Below are positions 8,908 through 16,587 of a stretch of DNA of 64,000 nt, piece after piece. Under the pieces are notes generated by a model that was not told where the DNA came from, searched no databases, and was given only the letters and a program-made list of their open reading frames with translations. Both the position numbers and the translations under genes were made by a program. The DNA is from Stenotrophomonas maltophilia (GTDB taxonomy: Bacteria > Pseudomonadota > Gammaproteobacteria > Xanthomonadales > Xanthomonadaceae). The stretch lies in contig DEZI01000002.1 in assembly GCA_002364755.1 (NCBI GenBank), positions 1 to 64,000 on the forward strand, given 5' to 3'. Positions within the stretch are counted from its first letter, which is position 1, and each line of letters opens with the position of its first letter.

Positions 8908-9951
8908 TTAAGCCGGCGTGCGTGCCGCGTGCCAGACCGCCGCGCCGAGTACGCCCAGCTGGCCGTGTTCGACGCGCCACACCGGCACCTGGCGCAGCAC
9001 GTCGGTCAGCACGCCCTTGTTGAGGAAGCGCTCGCGGAAGCGGCCATCGGCGAGGAAATCCTGCACGTGCGCTGAGATGCCACCGGCCAGATACACCGAG
9101 CGCGCGCCAACGGCGATCGCCGCGTCGCCAGCCAGGCTGCCCAGCCACGCGCAGAACACCTGCAGGGTTTCCACCGCCAGCGGATCCTCGCCACTGCGCG
9201 CCGCGCCGATCAGCGCCTCGGTGCTGTGCCACTGCGGAGTCGCGCCGCGCAGCTCGCACAGGCACGGGTAAAGGTTCATCAGGCCACTGCCGGACAGCAC
9301 GCGTTCGTTGTCCACGTGCGGCCAGCGCTGCAGCAGCTGGCCCAGCACCTGCAGCTCCAGCGCGTTGCCTGCGCCCAGCGCCGCGTGGCCGAGTTCGCTG
9401 GCCAGCACAGGGCGGTCGCCATCGGCAAAGCGCAGCGCGGCGCCCAGGCCGGTCCCCGCACCCAGCACCAGCGCCGGGAAGGCCTGCGCCGGATCGGCAT
9501 CGCCGTTCAACGGCACCAGCGTGTCGGCCTGCAGGTAGGGAATGGCCAGCGCCACCGCTTCGAAATCGTTGATCAGCTGCAGTTCCTGCAGCCCGGACTG
9601 CGCGCGGGTGGTCGACAGCGAGACCGTCCACGGCAGGTTGGCGTTGATCAGTACATCGCCATCGAGCAGGCCTGCAATGGCCACCACGGCCGTGCTGACC
9701 GGCAGGCCGAGGCTGGCAGTGAAGTCGGCGAGGATCGCGGCCAGGCTCGGGTGATCGGCGCAGGCGTAGGTGCGGTAGCTGCCCAGTCGCGGGGTCTGCC
9801 CCGGCGTGGTCTCGGCCAGTGCCAGGCGGGCGAAGGTGCCGCCGACGTCGGCCACCACCAGGCTGCGCGGATCATGGCCGTGGGGGGCACCGCTGCCAGC
9901 GGAAGGGCTGGCCAGATCGGAAAGTACCGGGGACGCTGCTGCAACGTTCAC
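8908..9951 (-). CDS. glk: Glucokinase
   Basis: Glucokinase phosphorylates glucose with ATP in the cytoplasm. The 347-residue protein has the phosphate-1 motif LVVADVGGTFARLAL (about residues 31-45), the phosphate-2 region VLGAGTGLGAAL, and SELGHAALG, the sugar-binding Glu region of the Glk family. VYLAGGISAHVQDFL is the adenosine motif. About 30 residues precede the ATPase core, so a later start cannot be excluded, but no better-placed ATG is evident. It is the first gene of an operon with glycosylasparaginase and cutC. An ATCGAT-centred operator ends about 10 bp before the ATG, so repression by a LacI-type regulator is likely. Confidence 0.9.
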   Translation of the reverse strand: MNVAAASPVLSDLASPSAGSGAPHGHDPRSLVVADVGGTFARLALAETTPGQTPRLGSYRTYACADHPSLAAILADFTASLGLPVSTAVVAIAGLLDGDVLINANLPWTVSLSTTRAQSGLQELQLINDFEAVALAIPYLQADTLVPLNGDADPAQAFPALVLGAGTGLGAALRFADGDRPVLASELGHAALGAGNALELQVLGQLLQRWPHVDNERVLSGSGLMNLYPCLCELRGATPQWHSTEALIGAARSGEDPLAVETLQVFCAWLGSLAGDAAIAVGARSVYLAGGISAHVQDFLADGRFRERFLNKGVLTDVLRQVPVWRVEHGQLGVLGAAVWHAARTPA

Positions 9952-9961
9952 ACTGGCCTGC

Positions 9962-9987
9962 TTGAATCGATTGAATCGTGTCGATTC
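9962..9987. promoter_or_regulatory. LacI-type operator before glk
   Basis: TTGAATCGATTGAA (9962-9975) has the ATCGAT centre seen before both receptors. A partly overlapping palindrome GAATCG-TGT-CGATTC follows at 9973-9987. Its position 11-36 bp before the glk start suits a repressor site. Confidence 0.5.
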
Positions 9988-10022
9988 TCAGGCATTGAAC
10001 GCGCTTTGCCAACGCTGCGGGA

Positions 10023-10047
10023 CCGGGTGCAGCGAACCTGCACCCGG
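10023..10047. terminator. Stem-loop after the metallophosphoesterase gene
   Basis: CCGGGTGCAG and CTGCACCCGG form a perfect 10-bp stem around a 5-nt loop. It lies between the end of the leftward phosphoesterase gene and the glk operator, so it probably separates the two transcription units. It lacks a clear T run on the minus strand. Confidence 0.5.
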
Positions 10048-10058
10048 ACCGGCCTGGA

Positions 10059-11648
10059 TCAGGGCTGGGCCGTCTGCAGGCTGTAGCGGGTGGCGGCGGT
10101 GAACACCGCGCCATCGGGCTGGGTCGAGCGCACCTCGACCTTGTGGCTGCCCACCTCGAGGTTGGTCGGCAGCGCGCCACGCCACAGGTGCGGCGATGCG
10201 GTGGCTTCCGGCGAACGATCATAGCCGCGCAGGGCGTCGGCCGTGTCATCGGCCACGTTCTCCACCAGCAGGCGCGGGTCGGGCTGGCTGACCTGCTTCA
10301 TCGGCTGCCAAGCGCCGCCGTCGACACGGAACTCGACCACGCTGGTGTCCTCGCCCATGTACACGTTGGCGTACACGCCCCATGCCGGGTAGGCACCCTG
10401 GCGCAGCACCTTCGGCGCATGCAGGCCGATCTGGTCACTGGCCGGGGCACCGGCCACGCGGTACTGCAGGCGGTAGCTGCCATTGCCGGCGACGTCCAGC
10501 AGCGCGTAGCCCTTCGGGGTGCCATCGCTCATGGTGCTGTCCGGCACGCCCGCGGCATTCTTGACGCCCGACCAGAACGCGCCGCAGTTGGCACCGACGT
10601 TGTACTCGTGCAGCGGCTTCTCACCCTGCCAGCCCTCGGCCTTGCCGTGGTAGACGTGCTGCTGGGTGTGGCTGTGGCCGCTCAGCACCAGCACGTTGCG
10701 GAAATCCTTGAGCAGGTCGAACAGGCGCTGGCGGTCAGCATGGCGGAAAGTCTCGCGACCCGGCGCGGCGTCGAACAGCGGGATGTGCATGCCCAGCACC
10801 AGCAGGCGGTCCTTGCGCAGGCCCTTCAGGTAGCCGGCCAGGAAGGCGAACTGGTCCTCGCGCAGGCCACCGACGTACTTCGGCCTGGCGTTGGGGTCAT
10901 AGACCACGTCATCGAGGAAAACGAAGCTGGCACCGCCCTCTTCCACCGCGTAGGTGTCCGGGCCGTAGATGTTGCGCCAGCTGTCCAGCGAGTGATCGTC
11001 GTTGGCGGCATCGACATCCAGGTCGTGGTTGCCCGGTACATGGAACCACGGCACGCCCAGTTCGGTAGTCACCTTGTTGATGGCCGGGTACAGGCCCAGG
11101 TCGTCGTTGACGATGTCGCCGAGGGTGGTGCCCAGGCGTGCCTTGGTCTGGCCCACCAGCGGCGCCACGATGGACTGCTGGTAGTAGCCGATGTCCTTCA
11201 GGGTGGCGGTCTGCGAATCGGTGAAGACCAGCATCTGGAAGCCGCGGCGGCTGTCATGGCGGTCGGACTGCAGGGCGAAATCCCAGCCACGGTCGGCCGC
11301 GGCGGTGGCGGCGATGCCGCCGTACTTCAGCGCCGGCGAACCGTTCGGGCGGTAGTGGCGCCAGAACGTCGGCAGGCCGTCGGCCGCCTTCGGGAAGCTG
11401 TAGGCATCGGGCTTGATGACGAACACGGTCTGCCCGTCGCGCACCGGCAGGCTGTAGCTGCCGTCAGCCGCGGTCTTGACGACGGTTTCGCCATTGGAGA
11501 CCTGCACACCGGCCAGGCCCGGATCGGTCGCGCCGCGACCGGGCCTGCCGTCACGTTCGAGATAGACCTTGCCACTGACCACCGTGTCGGCGGCCCACGC
11601 CGGCGAAGTCAGCAACAGGCAGCACAGCCAGGCGGCGGGCAGTTTCAT
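10059..11648 (-). CDS. Secreted calcineurin-like metallophosphoesterase
   Basis: This predicted periplasmic or extracellular phosphoesterase has 529 residues. A signal peptide MKLPAAWLCCLLLTSPAWAA leads into an Ig-like N-terminal domain (DGRPGRGATDPGLAGVQVSNG, with TAADGSYSLPV). The two-metal catalytic core is FTDSQT, LGDIVNDD, VPGNHDLD, GMHIPLF and LSGHSHTQQH. A C-terminal beta domain follows from about residue 360. This three-part layout matches the MetallophosN / Metallophos / MetallophosC group. The ATG at 11648 is chosen for its signal peptide; the frame upstream is a shadow of hisI. The substrate is unknown. It lies downstream of the his operon on the same strand, separated by a GTAG hairpin. 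Confidence 0.85.
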   Translation of the reverse strand: MKLPAAWLCCLLLTSPAWAADTVVSGKVYLERDGRPGRGATDPGLAGVQVSNGETVVKTAADGSYSLPVRDGQTVFVIKPDAYSFPKAADGLPTFWRHYRPNGSPALKYGGIAATAAADRGWDFALQSDRHDSRRGFQMLVFTDSQTATLKDIGYYQQSIVAPLVGQTKARLGTTLGDIVNDDLGLYPAINKVTTELGVPWFHVPGNHDLDVDAANDDHSLDSWRNIYGPDTYAVEEGGASFVFLDDVVYDPNARPKYVGGLREDQFAFLAGYLKGLRKDRLLVLGMHIPLFDAAPGRETFRHADRQRLFDLLKDFRNVLVLSGHSHTQQHVYHGKAEGWQGEKPLHEYNVGANCGAFWSGVKNAAGVPDSTMSDGTPKGYALLDVAGNGSYRLQYRVAGAPASDQIGLHAPKVLRQGAYPAWGVYANVYMGEDTSVVEFRVDGGAWQPMKQVSQPDPRLLVENVADDTADALRGYDRSPEATASPHLWRGALPTNLEVGSHKVEVRSTQPDGAVFTAATRYSLQTAQP

Positions 11649-11684
11649 GGGGGCGGTCCGGGAAAAGAAGACGCCATATTGTAG

Positions 11685-11705
11685 GTGCGGACCGTTGGTC
11701 CGCAC
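11685..11705. repeat. GTAG-type hairpin between hisI and phosphoesterase
   Basis: GTGCGGACC-GTT-GGTCCGCAC is a perfect 9-bp stem preceded by GTAG at 11681. The same unit recurs at 38777-38797. It lies just past the hisI stop and may also attenuate readthrough. Confidence 0.65.
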
Positions 11706-11712
11706 ACCTTGT

Positions 11713-12333
11713 TCAACGGTGGCGCATTTCCAGCACATCGCGGGCGTCCTGCAGCGAGAGCCCGCGCGCGCGCAGCAGCACCAGCAGGTGGTACAGCAGG
11801 TCGGCCGATTCGCCCAGCAGGGCCTCGTCGTCCTGCGCCACCGCGGCCAGCGCGGTTTCCACACCCTCCTCGCCCACCTTCTGCGCAATACGGCGAACGC
11901 CACCTTCGAACAGCGAGGTGGTATAGCTGCCCGGCGGACGCTGCGCTTCGCGCACGGCCACCAGCTGGCCCAGGCCACCGAGGAAGTCCTTCGGCGCGCC
12001 ATCGAAGCAGCTTTCAGCACCGGTATGGCAGGTCGGGCCGGCCGGGCGTGCCAGCACCAGCACAGTGTCGGCATCGCAGTCCACACTGATCGACTGCACC
12101 GCCAGCACGTGGCCGGACTGCTCGCCCTTGGTCCACAGGCGCTGCTTGCTGCGGCTGTAGAAGGTCATGTGCCCGGTCACCTGGGTGACCTGCAGCGATT
12201 CGGCGTTGACGTAGCCCAGCATCAGCACCTGCAGGGTGTCGGCATCCTGCACCACCGCCGGCAGCAGGCCATCGCCCTTGGCCCAGTCCAGCGATTCCAG
12301 CGCCTGCGGCGACGGGCGTACTTCAATAGACAT
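11713..12333 (-). CDS. hisI: Bifunctional phosphoribosyl-AMP cyclohydrolase / phosphoribosyl-ATP pyrophosphatase
   Basis: This fused HisIE enzyme carries out steps 2 and 3 of histidine synthesis: removal of pyrophosphate from PR-ATP and ring opening of PR-AMP. The 206-residue protein has the HisI domain first (MLGYVNAES, SRSKQRLWTKGEQSGH, DCDADTVLVLARPAGPTCHTG with metal-binding Cys and Asp). The HisE domain follows from about residue 115 (GSYTTSLFEGGVRRIAQKVGEEGVET, DLLYHLLVLL). Its start overlaps the hisF end by 11 bp. It is the last gene of the his operon. Confidence 0.96.
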   Translation of the reverse strand: MSIEVRPSPQALESLDWAKGDGLLPAVVQDADTLQVLMLGYVNAESLQVTQVTGHMTFYSRSKQRLWTKGEQSGHVLAVQSISVDCDADTVLVLARPAGPTCHTGAESCFDGAPKDFLGGLGQLVAVREAQRPPGSYTTSLFEGGVRRIAQKVGEEGVETALAAVAQDDEALLGESADLLYHLLVLLRARGLSLQDARDVLEMRHR

Positions 12334-13099
12334 CTCGGACCTCGATCTGCTGTTCGCGCAGGTAGCGCTTCAAATCTGCAATGGCGATGGCACCGCTGTG
12401 GAACACGCTGGCAGCCAGCGCGCCGTCCACGTCGGCCTGGTCGAAGGCCTGTGCAAAGTGCTCCATCGCACCGGCACCGCCAGACGCGATGAGCGGCACG
12501 TTGCACAGCGCACGGGCCTGGCGCAGCTGTTCAACATCGTAGCCACGGCGCACGCCATCGCTGTCCATGCAGTTCAGCACGATCTCACCAGCGCCGCGGC
12601 GCTGTGCCTCGACGATCCAGTCCAGCGTGCGCAGCGGCACGGCCTGGGTCTTGCTGGGGTCACCGGTGAAGCGGCGCACCCGCCACTGGCCATCGTCCTC
12701 GCGCACCGAATCGACGCCAACCACCACGCACTGCACGCCGAACTCCTCGGCCAGTTCGCTGATCAGTTCGGGACGGCCCAGCGCGGGCGAGTTGATCGAC
12801 ACCTTGTCCGCACCGGCAAACAGCACCCGCCGCGCGGTGTCCACGCTGTCGATGCCACCGGCCACGCAGAACGGGATGTCGATCAGGCGCGCGATGCGCT
12901 CGATCCAGGCCACGTCCACCGAGCGTGCCTCGGGGCTGGCGCCGATGTCATAGAACACCAGCTCGTCGGCGCCCTGGTCGCGGTAGCGCCGGGCCAGCTC
13001 GGCGATGTCGCCCATGTCGACGTGGTCGCGGAAGCGCACGCCCTTGACCACGCGGCCATCGCGCACGTCCAGGCAGGGAATGATACGCCGGCTCAACAT
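12323..13099 (-). CDS. hisF: Imidazole glycerol phosphate synthase cyclase subunit
   Basis: HisF closes the imidazole ring from PRFAR and ammonia supplied by HisH, releasing AICAR. The 258-residue TIM barrel has the expected family length. It opens with MLSRRIIPCLDVRDGRVVKGV (catalytic Asp in CLDV), and has ADELVFYDI, FCVAGGIDSVDTARRVLFAGADKVSINS, and LNCMDSDGVRRGYD with the second catalytic Asp. The ATG at 13099 overlaps hisA by 7 bp. A longer frame upstream is an artefact inside hisA. Confidence 0.96.
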   Translation of the reverse strand: MLSRRIIPCLDVRDGRVVKGVRFRDHVDMGDIAELARRYRDQGADELVFYDIGASPEARSVDVAWIERIARLIDIPFCVAGGIDSVDTARRVLFAGADKVSINSPALGRPELISELAEEFGVQCVVVGVDSVREDDGQWRVRRFTGDPSKTQAVPLRTLDWIVEAQRRGAGEIVLNCMDSDGVRRGYDVEQLRQARALCNVPLIASGGAGAMEHFAQAFDQADVDGALAASVFHSGAIAIADLKRYLREQQIEVRDVY

Positions 13100-13827
13100 G
13101 CCAGTGCCTCGCCCAAATCCATGCGCTGTTCCAGCAGTGCCTTGCCGAGGATGGCGCCGCCGCAGCCGGCGGCGCGTGCTTCGGCCACGTCGGCCACGTC
13201 GCGGATGCCACCGGACGCCTGCACCGCCACGCCCGGCAGCAGCGCCGACAGGTGGGTGTAGAGGCTGATGTTGGGGCCGGCCAGCATGCCGTCGCGGGCG
13301 ATGTCGGTGCACAGCAGGTGGCGCATGCCGGCGCGCGCGTAGCGCTGGGCCAGGTCGTCCAGGGTCACCCCGGCATTCTCGGTCCAGCCGTGCACCGGCA
13401 GCTGCCACTGGCCCTGCGCGTCCTGCCGGGCATCGAGGGCAATGGTGATGCGTTCGGCGCCGAACTCATCCAGCCAGCCCAGCACTTCGTCGGGGCGGCG
13501 CACGGCCAGCGAGCCGACCACCACGCGGTTGGCACCGGCATCGAGGATGCGCGCCACGTCATCACGGCCACGTACGCCGCCGCCTGTCTGCACCTGCAGC
13601 GAGGTGTTCTGGCGGATCGACGCCAGCAGCGGGGCCAGCGTGTAGCCGCCGGCGCGAGCAGCGTCCAGGTCGACCAGGTGCATCCACTGCGCGCCCTGCG
13701 CGGCAAACGCCTGCGCGCGCGGCAGCGGATCCTCGCCGTAGGAGGTTTCCTGCGCGTAGTCGCCCTGGCGCAGGCGCACCACGCGGCCTTCGCGGATATC
13801 CAGTGCGGGGTAGACGGTGAAACTCAT
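13093..13827 (-). CDS. hisA: 1-(5-phosphoribosyl)-5-[(5-phosphoribosylamino)methylideneamino]imidazole-4-carboxamide isomerase
   Basis: HisA performs the Amadori isomerisation of ProFAR to PRFAR. It has 244 residues and is a TIM barrel related to HisF. Motifs are YPALDIREGRVVRLRQGDY (catalytic Asp), QTGGGVRGRDDVARILDAGANRVVVGS, LLCTDIARDGMLAGPN (second catalytic Asp) and ASGGIRDVADV. It overlaps hisH by 4 bp (ATGA) and hisF by 7 bp, consistent with coupled translation. Confidence 0.96.
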   Translation of the reverse strand: MSFTVYPALDIREGRVVRLRQGDYAQETSYGEDPLPRAQAFAAQGAQWMHLVDLDAARAGGYTLAPLLASIRQNTSLQVQTGGGVRGRDDVARILDAGANRVVVGSLAVRRPDEVLGWLDEFGAERITIALDARQDAQGQWQLPVHGWTENAGVTLDDLAQRYARAGMRHLLCTDIARDGMLAGPNISLYTHLSALLPGVAVQASGGIRDVADVAEARAAGCGGAILGKALLEQRMDLGEALAC

Positions 13828-14426
13828 GCAGCAGTGCCCTCAAGGAAATTGCGCAGCATCAGCGAACCGGTATCGCCGGAACGCTCGGGGTGGAACTGGG
13901 CGCCGAAATAGCGGCCCTGCTCGATCATGGCGGTGAACAGGCCGCCGTGGTCGCAGGCGGCGACGGTGTGGGCATTCAGCGGCGCGGCGTAGCTGTGCAC
14001 GAAATAGGCGCTGGAACGGTCCGGCACGCCTTGCAGCAGCAGCGACGGGCGCAGCGCCAGCAATCGGTTCCAGCCCATGTGCGGCACGCGGATGCCACAC
14101 GCCGGCACCAGCTTGCGCACCGTGCCGGGAATCAGGCCCAGCGCTTCCACCCCGGTTTCTTCGGAACGCTCGAACAGCAGCTGCATGCCCAGGCAGATGC
14201 CCATCAGCGGCACCTCCAGCCGGCGCAACGGTTCAACCAGGCCTTGCGCATGCAGGCGCTGCATGCCCGGTGCCGCGGCTCCGACGCCGGGCAGGATCAC
14301 CCGCTGCGCGCCGACCAGGCCCTCGGCATCGCGCACCAGGCGCACGTTGGCGCCCAGCCGCTCCAGCGCGTAGCGCACCGAACCGAGGTTGGCACCACCG
14401 GCATCGATCAGTGCAACCTCGCTCAC
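13824..14426 (-). CDS. hisH: Imidazole glycerol phosphate synthase glutamine amidotransferase subunit
   Basis: HisH is the class I glutaminase that feeds ammonia to HisF. The 200-residue protein has LIDAGGANLGSVRYALERLG at the start, oxyanion region LPGVGAA, and nucleophile motif MGICLGMQLLFERSEE (Cys). MGWNRL is present, and the His and Glu of the triad lie near the end in YFGAQFHPERSGDTG. It overlaps hisB and hisA by 4 bp each. Confidence 0.96.
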   Translation of the reverse strand: MSEVALIDAGGANLGSVRYALERLGANVRLVRDAEGLVGAQRVILPGVGAAAPGMQRLHAQGLVEPLRRLEVPLMGICLGMQLLFERSEETGVEALGLIPGTVRKLVPACGIRVPHMGWNRLLALRPSLLLQGVPDRSSAYFVHSYAAPLNAHTVAACDHGGLFTAMIEQGRYFGAQFHPERSGDTGSLMLRNFLEGTAA

Positions 14427-15496
14427 AGCGCCCCCTTGGTGGTCGGCAGCGCGGTGCCCTGGCGGGCCAGCGCCGGGCGCAGTGCACGCGCCAGCGCCTT
14501 GAAACAGGCTTCCACCTTGTGGTGATCGTTGTCGCCGCGCACCTGCAGGTTGAGGTTAAGGCCGCTGGCATCGCACAGCGAACGGAAGAAGTGCGGCACC
14601 AGTTCGGTCGGCATGTCGCCCACGCGCTCGCGCTTGAACTCGCCTTCAAACACGAAATACGGGCGCCCGCTGAAATCCAGCGCAGCGCTGGCAAGGGTCT
14701 CGTCCATCGGCAGGGTGAAGCCGTAGCGGCCGATGCCGCGCTTGTCACCCAGCGCCTCGCGCAGCGCCTGGCCCAGGGCCAGCCCGGTGTCTTCGATGGT
14801 GTGGTGTTCGTCGATGTGCAGGTCACCTTCGGCCCGGATGTCCAGGGCGAAGCCGCCGTGCTTGCCGATCTGCTCCAGCATGTGGTCGAAGAACGGCAGG
14901 CCGGTGGAAATGTGCGCGTCGCCGGCGCGATCCAGGTCCAGTTCGACGCGGATCTTCGTTTCCTTGGTGTTGCGCTGGACCACGGCGGTGCGCGGTGCAT
15001 CGGCCAGGGCGTGGGCGATGCCCGCCCAGTCCCACTCGCCACCGAACTGTTCGGTCCGCAGCTGGAAGCCACGGATGTTGAGGTTGTCGGCGAACTGCAG
15101 GTCGGTGATGCGGTCACCGACCATGCCCGAACGCTTCCAGTCGATGCTGCGGTCCTGCAGGTAGGCGGTCATCAGGCCGATGCCCGGCTTGCGTGTGGGC
15201 GCGTTGTCCTGCGGCCAGCTGCAGTCCACCAGCACGTCACGGAAGCTGATGCCCTGGCTTTCGAAGATCTGCAGCATCAGGTCGTTGGGGCCATCGAAGC
15301 TGGCGCGCGGATAGCTTTCGCTGCCCAGGCCGTCCTGGTTGGTGACGATGACGAACTGGTAGCCGGCGTCGCGCAGCTTCAGCAGCGCCGGGATCACCTG
15401 CGGCACAAAGCGCAGCTTCTCGTAGGCGTCGATCTGGAAGTCGGACGGCTCCTCGATGAGGGTGCCGTCGCGGTCGATGAACAGAATGGGGGTCAT
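14423..15496 (-). CDS. hisB: Bifunctional histidinol-phosphatase / imidazoleglycerol-phosphate dehydratase
   Basis: This enterobacterial-type fused HisB catalyses steps 7 and 9. In 357 residues, the N-terminal HAD phosphatase shows FIDRDGTLIEEP (nucleophile Asp), VTNQDGLG and the zinc-region CSWPQDNAPTRKPGIGL, with MVGDRITDLQFA. The dehydratase domain, from about residue 165, has HISTGLPFFDHMLEQIGKHGGF, HHTIEDTGLALGQAL, and repeats RPYFVFEGEF and HHKVEACFKALARAL with metal-binding His clusters. It overlaps hisC and hisH by 4 bp. Confidence 0.96.
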   Translation of the reverse strand: MTPILFIDRDGTLIEEPSDFQIDAYEKLRFVPQVIPALLKLRDAGYQFVIVTNQDGLGSESYPRASFDGPNDLMLQIFESQGISFRDVLVDCSWPQDNAPTRKPGIGLMTAYLQDRSIDWKRSGMVGDRITDLQFADNLNIRGFQLRTEQFGGEWDWAGIAHALADAPRTAVVQRNTKETKIRVELDLDRAGDAHISTGLPFFDHMLEQIGKHGGFALDIRAEGDLHIDEHHTIEDTGLALGQALREALGDKRGIGRYGFTLPMDETLASAALDFSGRPYFVFEGEFKRERVGDMPTELVPHFFRSLCDASGLNLNLQVRGDNDHHKVEACFKALARALRPALARQGTALPTTKGAL

Positions 15497-16587
15497 GCAG
15501 CAGCCCTCCGGGCCGACAGGGCCGCGAGCACGCGGTCGTTTTCTTCGGGGCTGCCGATGCTGATGCGCAGGGCATCGCTCAGCTGCGGTGCGGCGCGCTG
15601 GTCACGCACCACCACGCCGGCCGCCAGCAGCGTGTCGAACGCGGCCTGCGCATCGGCGAAGCGGACCAGCAGGTAATTGCCGGACGAGCGGTACACGCGG
15701 CGCACGCCGGGCAGGCCCGGCAACGCGGCAAAAAGACGGTCGCGCTCGGCGATGACCGTGGCCACGCGCTCGGCGGTACGGGCCAACGCGGCCGGCTGCA
15801 GGGCCTGCACGGCCAGCTCGGCACAGGGCGTCGGCACCGGGTACGGCGCCTGGCAGCGACGCAGCACGGCGATCAGTTCCGGCGCGGCAATCAGGGTGCC
15901 GATGCGTGCCGCAGCCAGTGCATGCGCTTTCGACAGCGTGCGCAGTACGGCGACGTTGGCGTGCGCGGCCAGCAGCGTGGTCGCCGACGCACGCTGCGCG
16001 TACTCGACGTAGGCCTCGTCGACCACCACCAGGGCCTGCCCGCGCAGCGCGGTGGCCACGCGTTCGATATCGGCCAGGCTGATATCGCTGCCGGCGGGGT
16101 TGGACGGCGCACACAGGAACACCAGCTTGGCGCACTGCGCCTGTGCCGTGCCGATGACCGCCTCGATGTCGGCGCGCAGGCCGTCGCCGCCCTCAACGAG
16201 CGGCACGTCGATCAAGGGCGCACCCTGCAGGCGCGCGCAGACTGCGTACATGCCGAACACCGGCGAGGTCACCAGCACACCGTCGCGGCCGGGCACGCAC
16301 AGGGCGCGCACCAGCAGGTCGATGGCCTCGTCGCTGCCCCGCCCGACCAGCAGCTGCTGCGGCTGCACGCCATACAGCGCCGCCAGGCCTTCGCGCAGCG
16401 CCAGCGGCTGCGGCTCGGGGTAGCGTCGGCTGCTGCCGGCACTGTCGGCTGGATTGGACCAGGCCGATTCATTGGCGTTCAACCACACCTCGCCCTGCAC
16501 GGCCGCACTACGCGCCGAGCTGTAGCCGGCGAAGGCCTGCAGGTCCGGGCGCACCAGCGCCAGCACGTCATCGATGGCGGCGCTCAT
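15493..16587 (-). CDS. hisC: Histidinol-phosphate aminotransferase
   Basis: HisC is a PLP enzyme that converts imidazole acetol phosphate to histidinol phosphate with glutamate. The 364-residue protein has LNANESAWSNP, RRYPEPQPLALREGLAALYGVQPQQLLVGRGSDEAIDLLVRA, LCAPSNPAGSDIS (PLP-contacting Asn), VVDEAYVEYA, and the Schiff-base Lys in RTLSKAHALAAARIG. RISIGSPEENDRVL carries the substrate-carboxylate Arg. Four-base overlaps join it to hisD and hisB. Confidence 0.95.
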   Translation of the reverse strand: MSAAIDDVLALVRPDLQAFAGYSSARSAAVQGEVWLNANESAWSNPADSAGSSRRYPEPQPLALREGLAALYGVQPQQLLVGRGSDEAIDLLVRALCVPGRDGVLVTSPVFGMYAVCARLQGAPLIDVPLVEGGDGLRADIEAVIGTAQAQCAKLVFLCAPSNPAGSDISLADIERVATALRGQALVVVDEAYVEYAQRASATTLLAAHANVAVLRTLSKAHALAAARIGTLIAAPELIAVLRRCQAPYPVPTPCAELAVQALQPAALARTAERVATVIAERDRLFAALPGLPGVRRVYRSSGNYLLVRFADAQAAFDTLLAAGVVVRDQRAAPQLSDALRISIGSPEENDRVLAALSARRAAA

